33,912 bases of DNA, taken from NCBI GenBank assembly GCA_947488615.1, contig CANKZU010000027.1, positions 1 to 33,912 on the forward strand, read 5' to 3'. A program made the translations under genes and the position numbers. The notes under the pieces were generated by a model. The model was not told the origin of the DNA. It worked only from the letters and a program-made list of their open reading frames with translations, and did no database searches. The stretch is from an uncultured Aurantimonas sp. (GTDB lineage: Bacteria > Pseudomonadota > Alphaproteobacteria > Rhizobiales > Rhizobiaceae). This document shows, one piece after another, positions 21,113 through 29,736 of this stretch (position 1 is its first letter; every line of letters starts with the position of its first letter).

Positions 21113-22216
21113 TCACTGACCGGTGGTCACCGTCGTGAACGCGCGATTGACCAGACGCTGGGTTCGCGCGTCGTAGGCCTCCTTGGTATAGAGCTTGGCC
21201 AGAACCTCGTCGCTCGGATAGACGGCCGGATCGTTTCGGATCTCGGGATCGACGAATTCCTGGCTCGCCTTGTTGCCATTGGCATAGACGACGTAATTCG
21301 TCGCCTTGGCGATGACTTCGGGCCGCATCAGATAGTCGATGAAGGCGTGGGCGTTCTGGGGGTGCGGCGCGTCGGCGGGAATCGCCAACTGGTCGAACCA
21401 CATGCGAGCGCCCTCCTTGGGGATCGAATAGGCGATCTCGACGCCCTGCCCGGCCTCGGCTGCCCGATCCCGCGCCTGGAAAATGTCGCCCGAATAGCCG
21501 TACGCCACGCAGATATCGCCATTGGCGAGCGCGTTGATGTATTCCGACGAATGGAACTTGCGCACATAGGGCCGCACCTTGAGGAGCAGTTCCTCGGCCT
21601 TCTGGATGTCTTCGGGATTGGTGGAGTCCGGATCGAGGCCGAGATAGTTCAGCGCCGCCGGAATCACCTCGGTCGCCGCGTCCAGCATCATGATGCCGCA
21701 GTCGGCGAGTTTTTCCGCATATTGCGGGTCGAAAATCAGTGCCCAGGAGTCGGTCGGCGCGTTCGGAAGACGCTCTTCAACCATTTTTTGGTTATATCCG
21801 ATTCCCGTGGTTCCCCACATGTAATTAACCGAATAATCGTTGACCTTGTCATATTCGGCGACCCGATCGGAAACGACGTCCCACATCTTGCCGAGATTGC
21901 TCAGCTTCGACTTGTCGAGCGGCTGCATCAGCCCCGCCTCGATCTGGCGCACCAGATACTCGGTCGACGGCACCACGACATCATAGCCGCTGCCGCCGGC
22001 GAACAGCTTGGTGTCGAGAATGTCGTTGGAATCATAGACGTCGTAGACGACCTTAATCCCGGTCTCCTTGGTGAACTCCTCGAGGATCGAGTCGTCGATA
22101 TAGTCCGACCAATTGTAGACGTTGACGACCTTCTCCTCCTGCGCGGAGGCCGCGCCGATTCCGGCGGCGCCTATGGCGAGCGCGGTCGCTCCGATCATCG
22201 CGATGGTTCGTCTCAT
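21113..22216 (-). CDS. potF: periplasmic putrescine/spermidine-binding protein (PotF/SpuD type)
   Basis: A 367-residue exported binding protein and the first gene of the importer operon. The signal peptide is cleaved probably after ASA at residue 25. The mature protein opens with VVNVYNWSDYID, the classic PotF/PotD start, in which the Trp-Ser-Asp-Tyr positions line the polyamine site. YDVVVPSTEYL, MWGTTGIGYN and CVAYGYSGD are further family motifs. Length matches PotF (about 370) rather than PotD. A purine-rich AGGGAG lies upstream of the ATG. The puuA-like and puuB-like genes later in the window suggest putrescine as the main substrate, but spermidine cannot be excluded from sequence. Confidence 0.94.
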   Translation of the reverse strand: MRRTIAMIGATALAIGAAGIGAASAQEEKVVNVYNWSDYIDDSILEEFTKETGIKVVYDVYDSNDILDTKLFAGGSGYDVVVPSTEYLVRQIEAGLMQPLDKSKLSNLGKMWDVVSDRVAEYDKVNDYSVNYMWGTTGIGYNQKMVEERLPNAPTDSWALIFDPQYAEKLADCGIMMLDAATEVIPAALNYLGLDPDSTNPEDIQKAEELLLKVRPYVRKFHSSEYINALANGDICVAYGYSGDIFQARDRAAEAGQGVEIAYSIPKEGARMWFDQLAIPADAPHPQNAHAFIDYLMRPEVIAKATNYVVYANGNKASQEFVDPEIRNDPAVYPSDEVLAKLYTKEAYDARTQRLVNRAFTTVTTGQ

Positions 22217-22358
22217 CTGGTCCGACTCCCTGTCCGTATTGACGCACCGTCATGCCGTCGACATGCGCCGGTTCGCATCCCGGCCGAGAGTTAAGAACAT
22301 CGGCGCGGCGATTCCTAGAGGCTTTGGATCGGGAGCGGCGGAAGAATTGCGGGGGCGG

Positions 22359-22859
22359 CTATTGTCGCCCCGGTCGCCGCATGAAGCGCGCATCCGCCCC
22401 ATAGGCGCCGAGGGCGCCGGGCGGCAGCGTCTCGCCGGCATCGCGAAAGCCGAAACGCGACCAGAACGGCACGGTGCCATAGACGGACACCAAGGTCGTG
22501 CAGGGATAGGAGGCGGCAAGTTCGAGAAGCTGGTCCACGACAACGTGCGAATGGCCGGCTTTACGGGCTTCCGGCGCGACGACGACATCATGGATGTAGA
22601 AGCAGTCGCCCGGCTCGGGCAAGACGCCGAGAACACCGTCGAGCTTCGGCGGCGGACCGTCCAGCCAAGGATGGCCGACGGCATAACCGGCAATCGGACC
22701 ATGCGCCCCGTCGGCGAGAACCAGGCAGCCGCGCGGGTAAAGCCGCAGGCGGTCATCGAACACGGCTGCGTCCTCCGGCAGATCGGGATGGACGCGCTCG
22801 GCCAGCGCGACGACATCGGCGAGATCGCCCCCGAGCATGGGCCGCCAGATAGGCTTCAT
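22359..22859 (-). CDS. GNAT family N-acetyltransferase
   Basis: A 166-residue protein with the GNAT fold. The acceptor-site strands are followed by FYIHDVVVAPEARKAGHSHVVVDQLLELA, covering strand 4 and the acetyl-CoA pyrophosphate loop (R-K-A-G-H in place of the usual RxxGxG/A). Strand 5 and helix 4 then end with the YGTVPFWSRFGF segment characteristic of many acetyltransferases. The substrate is unknown. It lies between potF and the tiny membrane-protein pair in the same orientation, with 142 bases separating it from potF and 75 from the 31-codon gene, so it may or may not be co-transcribed. No obvious ribosome site is seen. Confidence 0.85.
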   Translation of the reverse strand: MKPIWRPMLGGDLADVVALAERVHPDLPEDAAVFDDRLRLYPRGCLVLADGAHGPIAGYAVGHPWLDGPPPKLDGVLGVLPEPGDCFYIHDVVVAPEARKAGHSHVVVDQLLELAASYPCTTLVSVYGTVPFWSRFGFRDAGETLPPGALGAYGADARFMRRPGRQ

Positions 22860-22934
22860 CCGAGCATGGCAAGGAAACGCGCAACCTGGTGACGAACGGC
22901 GCGAGCAAGGCGTGGAGCAGCGACAGCCGTCGCC

Positions 22935-23030
22935 TCACGCGTGATGCTTGGCATACCAGGCAAGCACCAGGGCGGAGCCCAACATGAGGGCTGGCGCGCC
23001 GAAATATGCGAAAAGCTCGAAATTCGTCAT
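22935..23030 (-). CDS. 31-codon single-pass membrane peptide
   Basis: A very short gene: MTNFELFAYFGAPALM continues through a hydrophobic stretch (residues about 5-26) to WYAKHHA. This gives one membrane helix with a short basic tail. Its ATG overlaps the stop of the 74-codon upstream gene in ATGA, a strong sign of translational coupling and real coding. I do not recognise the product. It could be a small accessory subunit, like other single-pass micro-proteins that stabilise membrane complexes, most likely of its neighbour. Confidence 0.6.
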   Translation of the reverse strand: MTNFELFAYFGAPALMLGSALVLAWYAKHHA

Positions 23031-23251
23031 CGGTCGAGCCTCCTCAAGAGCGATCGTCCCGCTGAATGTAGGAGATAACCTACGGCCAGGCAAATGAGCG
23101 AGCCCAATGATCCTCCCGCCAGACTGACGACGGATGTCTGGAAGATGGCTGCGACAAGCGGAGCAACGCCACCCGTGATGACAGTGCCGGCGGCCAGAAT
23201 ATTCAGGAAATTCGCGGTGAGTTTGAGACGCTCCCTATCGCCCTCCGTCAT
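23027..23251 (-). CDS. small two-helix membrane protein (74 aa)
   Basis: A 74-residue protein with a polar, charged N-terminus (MTEGDRERLKLTANFLN) and two predicted membrane helices at about 14-37 and 40-62. It ends with an Arg-rich tail (RSLLRRLDR) likely to be cytoplasmic. AAGGAAGG lies about 13 bases before the ATG. The stop overlaps the start of a 31-codon single-pass peptide gene by 4 bases (ATGA). I do not recognise the family; small helical pairs like this can be envelope-stress proteins, holin-like peptides or subunits of larger complexes. The pair sits between the GNAT and dioxygenase genes. Confidence 0.65.
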   Translation of the reverse strand: MTEGDRERLKLTANFLNILAAGTVITGGVAPLVAAIFQTSVVSLAGGSLGSLICLAVGYLLHSAGRSLLRRLDR

Positions 23252-23327
23252 TGCGTTCCAAGACCTTCCTTAAAACCGTTATCACGTCGTCAATGACCGG
23301 ATGGAAGGCCTCTATATTTGCCCGCCC

Positions 23328-24143
23328 TCACCGGTGTTTCTGGCCCTCGCCGTAGAACAGTTTCTCCCACGCCTTGTGCGCCTTGTAGCCCTCGCGGATG
23401 AAGGGCGTGAACACGGCCATGTTCAACACCGCCTTGTTGGTGAGATTGGCCGGGAATTTCGTCGGCTTCTCGAAATCGACGAACAGCACCACCCGCACTT
23501 CGTCCGAATGGTTCCAGGCCTCGTGCTCATAGGCATCGTCGAAGATCAACGCCTCGCCCTCGCGCCAATGGCGGGTCTGATCCTGGATGCGGATACCGAC
23601 CTTGTCCGGCGCGTCTGGCACGATCAGTCCGAGATGGAAGCGCAGCACGCCATTATACGGCCCGCGATGCGGCGGCAAATGCTTGCCGGGCTCGAAGATC
23701 GAGAACATCGCCGATTTCAGACCCGGAATCTTTTGAAGGATGCGCCAGGTTTCCGGGCATTGCCGGATCGCCTCCTCCGACTTGATGCCATACCCGCACA
23801 GGAAGAACGTCTTCCAGTTCTGGTCCGAGGAGATCGAACGGACTTCCGAGGAAATTTCGTGGAAGGCGGGAAGCTCGCCCTTGCGCACCAGAATTGTGTC
23901 GAGTTCGGCGCGGATCAGCCGCCACTCGGCCTCGACGTCGCGGGCCCAGGGGAAATCGTCGGTTGGAAACACCGGCGGGTTGCCGACCGCCGAATGCTTG
24001 AAGTTGAGCTTTTCCGCGCCTTCGACGAGGCGCTGGACCGAGCGGGCGACGAAGCCGTCGCCTCCCATCGTGTCCTCGAGCCCTTCGGTCTTCTGTTGCT
24101 GCTGACTGACGCTCTTGTCCATCGGTTCCTGCTTTGCATTCAT
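23328..24143 (-). CDS. aspartyl/asparaginyl beta-hydroxylase family dioxygenase
   Basis: A 271-residue Fe(II)/2-oxoglutarate-dependent oxygenase of the Asp_Arg_Hydrox fold. GKHLPPHRGPYNGVLRFHLGL (residues about 153-173) contains probable metal- and oxoglutarate-binding residues, His159 and the later Arg168. FDDAYEHEAWN (His207) is the second metal-ligand motif. In bacteria this fold includes LpxO (lipid A 2-hydroxylation) and OlsC (ornithine-lipid hydroxylation); the size and N-terminus fit those better than animal-type AspH. The lipid substrate is inferred. The ATG at 24143 is preferred over an in-frame start at 24230 because the extension is Arg/Pro-rich shadow sequence. A polyglutamine run follows the N-terminus. 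Cytoplasmic action at the membrane is likely. Confidence 0.85.
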   Translation of the reverse strand: MNAKQEPMDKSVSQQQQKTEGLEDTMGGDGFVARSVQRLVEGAEKLNFKHSAVGNPPVFPTDDFPWARDVEAEWRLIRAELDTILVRKGELPAFHEISSEVRSISSDQNWKTFFLCGYGIKSEEAIRQCPETWRILQKIPGLKSAMFSIFEPGKHLPPHRGPYNGVLRFHLGLIVPDAPDKVGIRIQDQTRHWREGEALIFDDAYEHEAWNHSDEVRVVLFVDFEKPTKFPANLTNKAVLNMAVFTPFIREGYKAHKAWEKLFYGEGQKHR

Positions 24144-24241
24144 CGGCCTTGGCCGAGATTCCGGTTCCGGCGGCCGCCTTTGACAAGCCATGTGACGATC
24201 GTGTGACCGCCCGGCGTGGCCAGCACGCATTTGGGCCCTTG

Positions 24242-25663
24242 CTACTGGAAATCAAACGCGCTGAGCCCGGTGACCATCTCGTCGAGACCGAGCGGCCGGG
24301 TCAGCGGCGGCTCGGCGCGGGCAAGGCAGCCCTGCCGCTCGCACAGGCGGCACGCCGGCCCGATCTTTGTCGCGACGGATTTCGAGCCGAGATGGCGGCC
24401 ATAGACCGTCTCGTCCTTGAAGCCGATGTCGCAGCCGATCAGGATCGCCGTGCGCCGGGGGCGTTCCTCGAAGCCCGCCTGCAGGCCCTCCAGGGTCCGC
24501 GCGAACAGCAAAAACTCGGCCCCGTCCGGCATCTCGGCGGTCTCGACCAGGATCTGCCCCGGCTGGGCGAAGGCGGCGTGTATCGGTAGCTTGGGACAGC
24601 CGCCGCCGAAACGCTGGACCGGGAAGCCGCGCGCGCCGGCGCGGCGGAAGCGATTGCCGGCATTATCGACCTCCAGCATGAAGAAGGGCACGCCCGGCGC
24701 GCCCTGCCGCTGCAACATGGTCAGCCGGTTCGCCGCCTGCTCGAACGAGACCTGGAAGCGCCCGCGCAGGACGTCGATGTCGTAGGCCGCGCGCTCCGCC
24801 GCGGACTGGAAGGCGCCATACGGCATCATCAGCGCGTGCGCGGCATAGCGCAAAAGCTCGAAACGGCCGAGCCGCCGGGCCTCGTCGCTGGAAAAGCCGA
24901 AGGTCTCGGTCTCGGCGGCGATGACGTCGCCGAAGGCCGCCTGACAGGCCTCCAGGGCGGTCTCGCGGATGCGGTCGGCCGGCGCCAGCCGCTCGGAGAG
25001 GAACAGCCGGCGGGAATGACGGTCGAAGCGGCGGCGCCAGTTCGGCATGGTCTGCACCGGCAGCACACGCACGGCGACGTCGTGCTCCTTGCGCATCCAC
25101 GCCTTCAACGCGGCCATCAGATCATCGCCGGGAGCGAGGGCATGATGAAAGCCCTCGGCCGCGGTCTCGATCGCCGCGAAATAGTTCGGCCGGGTTTCGA
25201 AGACCTCACGCACCTCATCGATCGGCAGCCGCGCGCCGGACAGCCGCGTCTCGCGGCCCTCGCGCGTCAACAGCTCGGACAGATCGGTGAGCCGTCCCTG
25301 CTGCTCGCGATAGGCCCGATGCAGCTTGACGATGCCTGCGGCGGCGTTTGGCGCCGCGTCGGCAATCTCCAGAAGCTCCTGTTCGCCTGGCAATTCCCCC
25401 GCCAGCAGCGGATCGGAAAAGACGGCCTTCAGCTCGTTGACCGACCCGCGCGATTCACCGCTCTGCAGATCGCTCAGGTCGATGTCGTAGGATCCCGACA
25501 GGCGCAGGATGAGTTGCACGGTCAGCGGCCGCTGGTTGCGTTCGATGAGGTTGAGATAGGAGGGCGAAATGCCGAGCCCTTCGGCCATCGCCGTCTGGGT
25601 CAGGCCGAGCCCGTTGCGAATGCGCCGGATGCGCGGCCCGGCGAAGATCTTGTTCTCGGCCAT
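24242..25663 (-). CDS. XRE-type short-chain fatty acyl regulator (RamB/ScfR family)
   Basis: A 473-residue transcription factor. Residues about 9-65 are an XRE helix-turn-helix (LGLTQTAMAEGLGISPSYLNLIERNQR). The middle is an IrrE-N-term-like (DUF955) region. The C-terminal half is the ScfRs domain (DUF2083), with the cysteine-rich CRLCERQGC typical of the family. Relatives such as RamB in Corynebacterium and PrpR/MccR-type regulators respond to short-chain acyl-CoAs and control glyoxylate-cycle or propionate genes. Here the gene is divergent from isocitrate lyase, about 640 bases away, so control of aceA is the natural inference. No ribosome site precedes the ATG at 25663, and a 49-codon gene lies just upstream in the same direction. 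Confidence 0.92.
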   Translation of the reverse strand: MAENKIFAGPRIRRIRNGLGLTQTAMAEGLGISPSYLNLIERNQRPLTVQLILRLSGSYDIDLSDLQSGESRGSVNELKAVFSDPLLAGELPGEQELLEIADAAPNAAAGIVKLHRAYREQQGRLTDLSELLTREGRETRLSGARLPIDEVREVFETRPNYFAAIETAAEGFHHALAPGDDLMAALKAWMRKEHDVAVRVLPVQTMPNWRRRFDRHSRRLFLSERLAPADRIRETALEACQAAFGDVIAAETETFGFSSDEARRLGRFELLRYAAHALMMPYGAFQSAAERAAYDIDVLRGRFQVSFEQAANRLTMLQRQGAPGVPFFMLEVDNAGNRFRRAGARGFPVQRFGGGCPKLPIHAAFAQPGQILVETAEMPDGAEFLLFARTLEGLQAGFEERPRRTAILIGCDIGFKDETVYGRHLGSKSVATKIGPACRLCERQGCLARAEPPLTRPLGLDEMVTGLSAFDFQ

Positions 25664-25760
25664 CAGCGGCGGCCATCGACAACGACGATCGCAGGCGCGA
25701 CGCCCGCGCCGTCGATCCCATTACATCCGCCGCCTCGCCGACGCCAAAGCGCAGCGTGGC

Positions 25761-25910
25761 TCAGCCGCCCGTCGGCAAGCCACCATCGCCCATGCGCTTG
25801 AGGCAGGCTGGGCCGGGACCGCGCATGTAATAGCGCTCGGGATGATAGGCCGGCCGCAGCAAACCGCGAACCACCTGGACGTAACGCGTCAACACAGAAA
25901 CCGTCTTCAT
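25761..25910 (-). CDS. 49-codon hypothetical protein upstream of the regulator gene
   Basis: A short gene too small for routine calling. GGAGCGG lies about 7 bases before the ATG on the minus strand. The product is basic, with MKTVSVLTRYVQVVRGLL, then PAYHPERYYMRGPGPACLKR and a Gly-rich tail. The balanced codon use and RPAYHPERYYMRGPGP segment look like real protein and not noise. I do not recognise a function. It is transcribed toward the RamB/ScfR-like regulator with 97 bases between, and away from aceA. Confidence 0.55.
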   Translation of the reverse strand: MKTVSVLTRYVQVVRGLLRPAYHPERYYMRGPGPACLKRMGDGGLPTGG

Positions 25911-26300
25911 TTTCCGCTCCATCGGTCGATCGACCGTGTCTCGTGACAGAGTTGGAGGATCGCAGGAAAAGATTGAGATTCATGGAATCCGTGGCGGATT
26001 TGTGTGGCGGTCGAGGAACTTATGGGCAGCAGACGCGCAATTCCGAGGCTCCGTTGCGCGGCGGACACAATATCTGAGCCGCGCCAGACGCACCGAGCCT
26101 GCTCTCAAATCCATATTACATTTTTTACAAATTTACAAGATTAGTTTGTGAAAGCTCGGACAAGACGACCTGAATTGCACATATACCGTTCAGATGCTTG
26201 TAGACAGGGCTTTGCTGCGGTGCGATCTCAGTCATTACGTGCTGTCAAGATTATGTCAAAGACCCCTCCCGGCAGCGAACGAGCAAAGAGGCCCCTCGAA
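25911..26300. other. 390-bp divergent intergenic region between the 49-codon gene and aceA
   Basis: AT-richer than its surroundings in the middle. It holds TTTACAAA (26124-26131), an adjacent TTTACAAG (26132-26139) and an opposed TTTGTGAAA (26145-26153), which together look like an operator cluster. Nearer aceA, TGTCAA occurs twice 11 bases apart (around 26244-26260). No protein-coding sequence is convincing here. Frames that extend aceA upstream of 26301 lack a ribosome site. Confidence 0.5.
26124..26153. promoter_or_regulatory. candidate operator cluster for the acyl-responsive regulator
   Basis: Two direct TTTACAA units and an inverted TTTGTGAAA half lie within 30 bp. RamB and PrpR-type regulators are reported to bind TTTGCAAA-like sites, which differ from TTTACAAA by one base. 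Position in the regulator-aceA divergent region supports a regulatory role; the match itself is suggestive only. Confidence 0.4.
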
Positions 26301-27605
<1,305 letters not shown>

Positions 27606-27614
27606 ACAACAGAC

Positions 27615-27645
27615 GGGCCGGATCGCCGTCGCCCGCATCCGGCCC
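27615..27645 (+). terminator. hairpin between aceA and the 86-codon gene
   Basis: GGGCCGGAT (27615-27623) and ATCCGGCCC (27637-27645) are perfect 9-bp arms with a 13-base loop, 10 bases past the aceA stop codon. There is no T-tract, so it may act as a 3' mRNA stabiliser or partial terminator and allow some read-through to the next gene. Confidence 0.5.
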
Positions 27646-27720
27646 CCTCCACCCAGAAGCTTGGATCATCGAAGGCTGGCCCGCCTGACCGGCAACCCAG
27701 CCAAACCTTGGAGAAGAACG

Positions 27721-27981
27721 ATGAGCGCAGTCGCAAATGACCAGGATCGCCCGCGCACCCGCGTCAAGGAGCGCGCCGAGGAGCAGTCGTCGGCCATGGA
27801 CGACGCCCAGCAGACGGCGATCCGGATGCTGGCCAACGATCTGCACCGGCTGAACCAGTCGGTCATGAAGGCGGTCGAATCCGGCGTGTCAGTGGAGCTG
27901 GTCCGCTCCGCCCGCCACCATTCCGGCAACGGCAATTGGGGCGATCTCCTGATCCCGGTGGTGGTCAAGACGGAAGGGTGA
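27721..27981 (+). CDS. conserved-looking small hypothetical protein downstream of aceA
   Basis: An 86-residue soluble protein with a charged N-terminus (VKERAEEQSSAMDDAQQTA), a helical middle (IRMLANDLHRLNQSVMKAVESGVSVELVRS) and a C-terminus ending GNWGDLLIPVVVKTEG. GGAG lies at 27710-27713, 7 bases before the ATG. I do not recognise a characterised family. The position after aceA, with only a hairpin between, suggests co-expression and perhaps a role in glyoxylate-shunt control. No catalytic motif is visible. Confidence 0.75.
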   Translation: MSAVANDQDRPRTRVKERAEEQSSAMDDAQQTAIRMLANDLHRLNQSVMKAVESGVSVELVRSARHHSGNGNWGDLLIPVVVKTEG

Positions 27982-28122
27982 GGTCAGACGGCTTCGCCGC
28001 CATCAATGAGGCAGGGCCGCGGCGTGACCGCGGTCCGGCATCGCCTGGCTGATCCCCTCTCTTTTCTCCCCTCGACCGGCCGGCTATGGTGCGTGGCTCA
28101 GAAGCCAGCGCCGGAGGACCGG

Positions 28123-28224
28123 ATGCCCGACAAGACACGGACGCGCCTCTTTGCTCAGCCGTCCCGGATGGTTGAGGAGCCGATCCACGGCAAGCGGCTG
28201 GCGCGCCACGCCCCGGTGTCATGA
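28123..28224 (+). CDS. 33-codon ORF overlapping the start of the PaaK-like gene
   Basis: A short basic ORF (MPDKTRTRLFAQPSRMVEE...) with a perfect GGAGG at 28113-28117, 5 bases before its ATG. Its stop overlaps the next gene's ATG in ATGA. The next gene lacks its own ribosome site, so this ORF probably delivers ribosomes to it by termination-reinitiation. The peptide has no recognised motif and may matter only through translation. Confidence 0.45.
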   Translation: MPDKTRTRLFAQPSRMVEEPIHGKRLARHAPVS

Positions 28225-29543
28225 CCGGCGCGGTCGCCGAATTCATGGCGCTGATGGCCCGCTGCGAGCGCATGGCGCCCAGCCAATTGCGCCAGCATCA
28301 ACAATCGCTCCTCGCCGCGATGCTGGCCCAGGCGCGCCGCGACGTTCCCGGTTACGCCACCCGTCTCGATCACATCTTTGCCGGCGACCGCGTCCGCTTC
28401 GAGCGCTGGTCGGAGCTTCCCGTCCTCACCCGTGAGGAACTCCTTGGCAACGACAAGGAGCATTTCATGTCGCAGCAGGTGCCCGAGCACCTGAAACCGC
28501 TTTCATGGAGCACCACGTCCGGCACCAGTGGCCAGCCGCTATTGGTCGCCAAGACCCGGCTCGCCCAACTCGTCTCCGCCTGCCTGAACGAACGCATGCT
28601 GCGCTGGCACGGCCTCGATCCGCGCAAGCCCCTCGCGCTGATCTGCCATACGACGGACAAGGCCGCTGCCTATCCCGAGGGTCGGCTCACCCATGGGTGG
28701 GCGCTTTCCGCCCCCGAGGCGCCGCAGCACATCCTGTCGGTCGCGACTCCGATTGCCGAACAGATCGACTGGCTCCGCCGCCGCCGCCCCGCTTATCTCT
28801 CGGCCTATCCGAGCATCGCGGCCGAAATCGCGGCAACGCTCGGCGACGCCGGCCCGTCGCTCGGCATCGAAACGGTTCTGACCTATGGTGAGGCGCTGTC
28901 GCACGATCAGCGCGAGACGATCGAAGCCGGCCTCGCCGCCAAGGTCGTCGATGCCTATTCGGCGCAGGAGATCGGTTTCATCGCGATCGAATGCCCCGTT
29001 TCGGGCGACTACCATATCCCGTCCGAAACCCTGCTCGTCGAGATCGCCGACGATCGCGGCGCGCCCTTGCCGGCTGGCGAGATGGGCGACGTGGTGGTAA
29101 CGCCGATCTACAACACGGTAATGCCGCTGATCCGCTATCGGATCGGCGATCGCGGTAGGATGGCGAAGGGGCGCTGCGCCTGCGGGCGCACCTTGCCCCG
29201 GCTGAGCGCCATCGGCGGACGATCGCGTGATCTGTTCCGTTTCAGTGACGGCAGCACCCGTTTCGCCAATCTCCATACTGGCGCATTGCGCGCCTGCGTG
29301 CCGTATCGGCAATTCCAGCTCGTCCAGCATTCGCCAACCCGCGTCGAGCTGATCTTCGTTCCCGCCGGCGACGGCGCCGACGTCGACACGACAGGGCTTG
29401 AGGAGCTAGCGCATCGCGACCTGTCCCCAGACGTGACCATTGTCGCCACGCCCGTCGCCGAAATTCCGCGCACCGCCGGCCACAAGTTCCAGCGCACCGT
29501 TTCTCTCTTGACGTCAATGGCTTGGAACGAAAAGCAACCGTGA
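28221..29543 (+). CDS. PaaK/CapK-like AMP-forming adenylate ligase
   Basis: A 440-residue cytoplasmic enzyme of the phenylacetate-CoA ligase / coenzyme F390 synthetase branch of the adenylate-forming superfamily. The P-loop equivalent is SWSTTSGTSGQPLLV. TYGEALSHDQRETIE, AYSAQEIGFIAIECP and IRYRIGDRGR are the later AMP-binding motifs. The C-terminal lysine segment appears as PRTAGHKFQRTVSLL. A CxCG pair (CACGRTLPRL) typical of PaaK-like proteins is present. The substrate is unknown: aryl acids, or acyl groups in surface polysaccharide synthesis as for CapK. No paa genes are nearby, so phenylacetate catabolism is unlikely here. The ATG overlaps a 33-codon ORF by ATGA. Confidence 0.85.
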   Translation: MTGAVAEFMALMARCERMAPSQLRQHQQSLLAAMLAQARRDVPGYATRLDHIFAGDRVRFERWSELPVLTREELLGNDKEHFMSQQVPEHLKPLSWSTTSGTSGQPLLVAKTRLAQLVSACLNERMLRWHGLDPRKPLALICHTTDKAAAYPEGRLTHGWALSAPEAPQHILSVATPIAEQIDWLRRRRPAYLSAYPSIAAEIAATLGDAGPSLGIETVLTYGEALSHDQRETIEAGLAAKVVDAYSAQEIGFIAIECPVSGDYHIPSETLLVEIADDRGAPLPAGEMGDVVVTPIYNTVMPLIRYRIGDRGRMAKGRCACGRTLPRLSAIGGRSRDLFRFSDGSTRFANLHTGALRACVPYRQFQLVQHSPTRVELIFVPAGDGADVDTTGLEELAHRDLSPDVTIVATPVAEIPRTAGHKFQRTVSLLTSMAWNEKQP

Positions 29544-29617
29544 CGATTCCGCACGTTGCTAAAATCGCCTGATAATAATATCTCCAATTAAATCCTGTTG
29601 CAGATCAGCAACGACGA

Positions 29618-29645
29618 TTGGAAGCCGGCTACCGATATAGATTAT
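29618..29645 (+). promoter_or_regulatory. weak candidate promoter for the outer-membrane protein gene
   Basis: TTGGAA (29618-29623) and GATTAT (29640-29645) are separated by 16 bases in an AT-rich stretch about 90 bases before the start codon. The -35 and -10 are each imperfect, so this is a suggestion only. Confidence 0.3.
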
Positions 29646-29736
29646 TCTGTTGCTTGACTCGCCCTTCGCCGACAACCTGCGACTTATGCCGCAGGGGAAT
29701 CCAAATGGGGAAGCGGCGAGTGAGGGGCACGACGTC

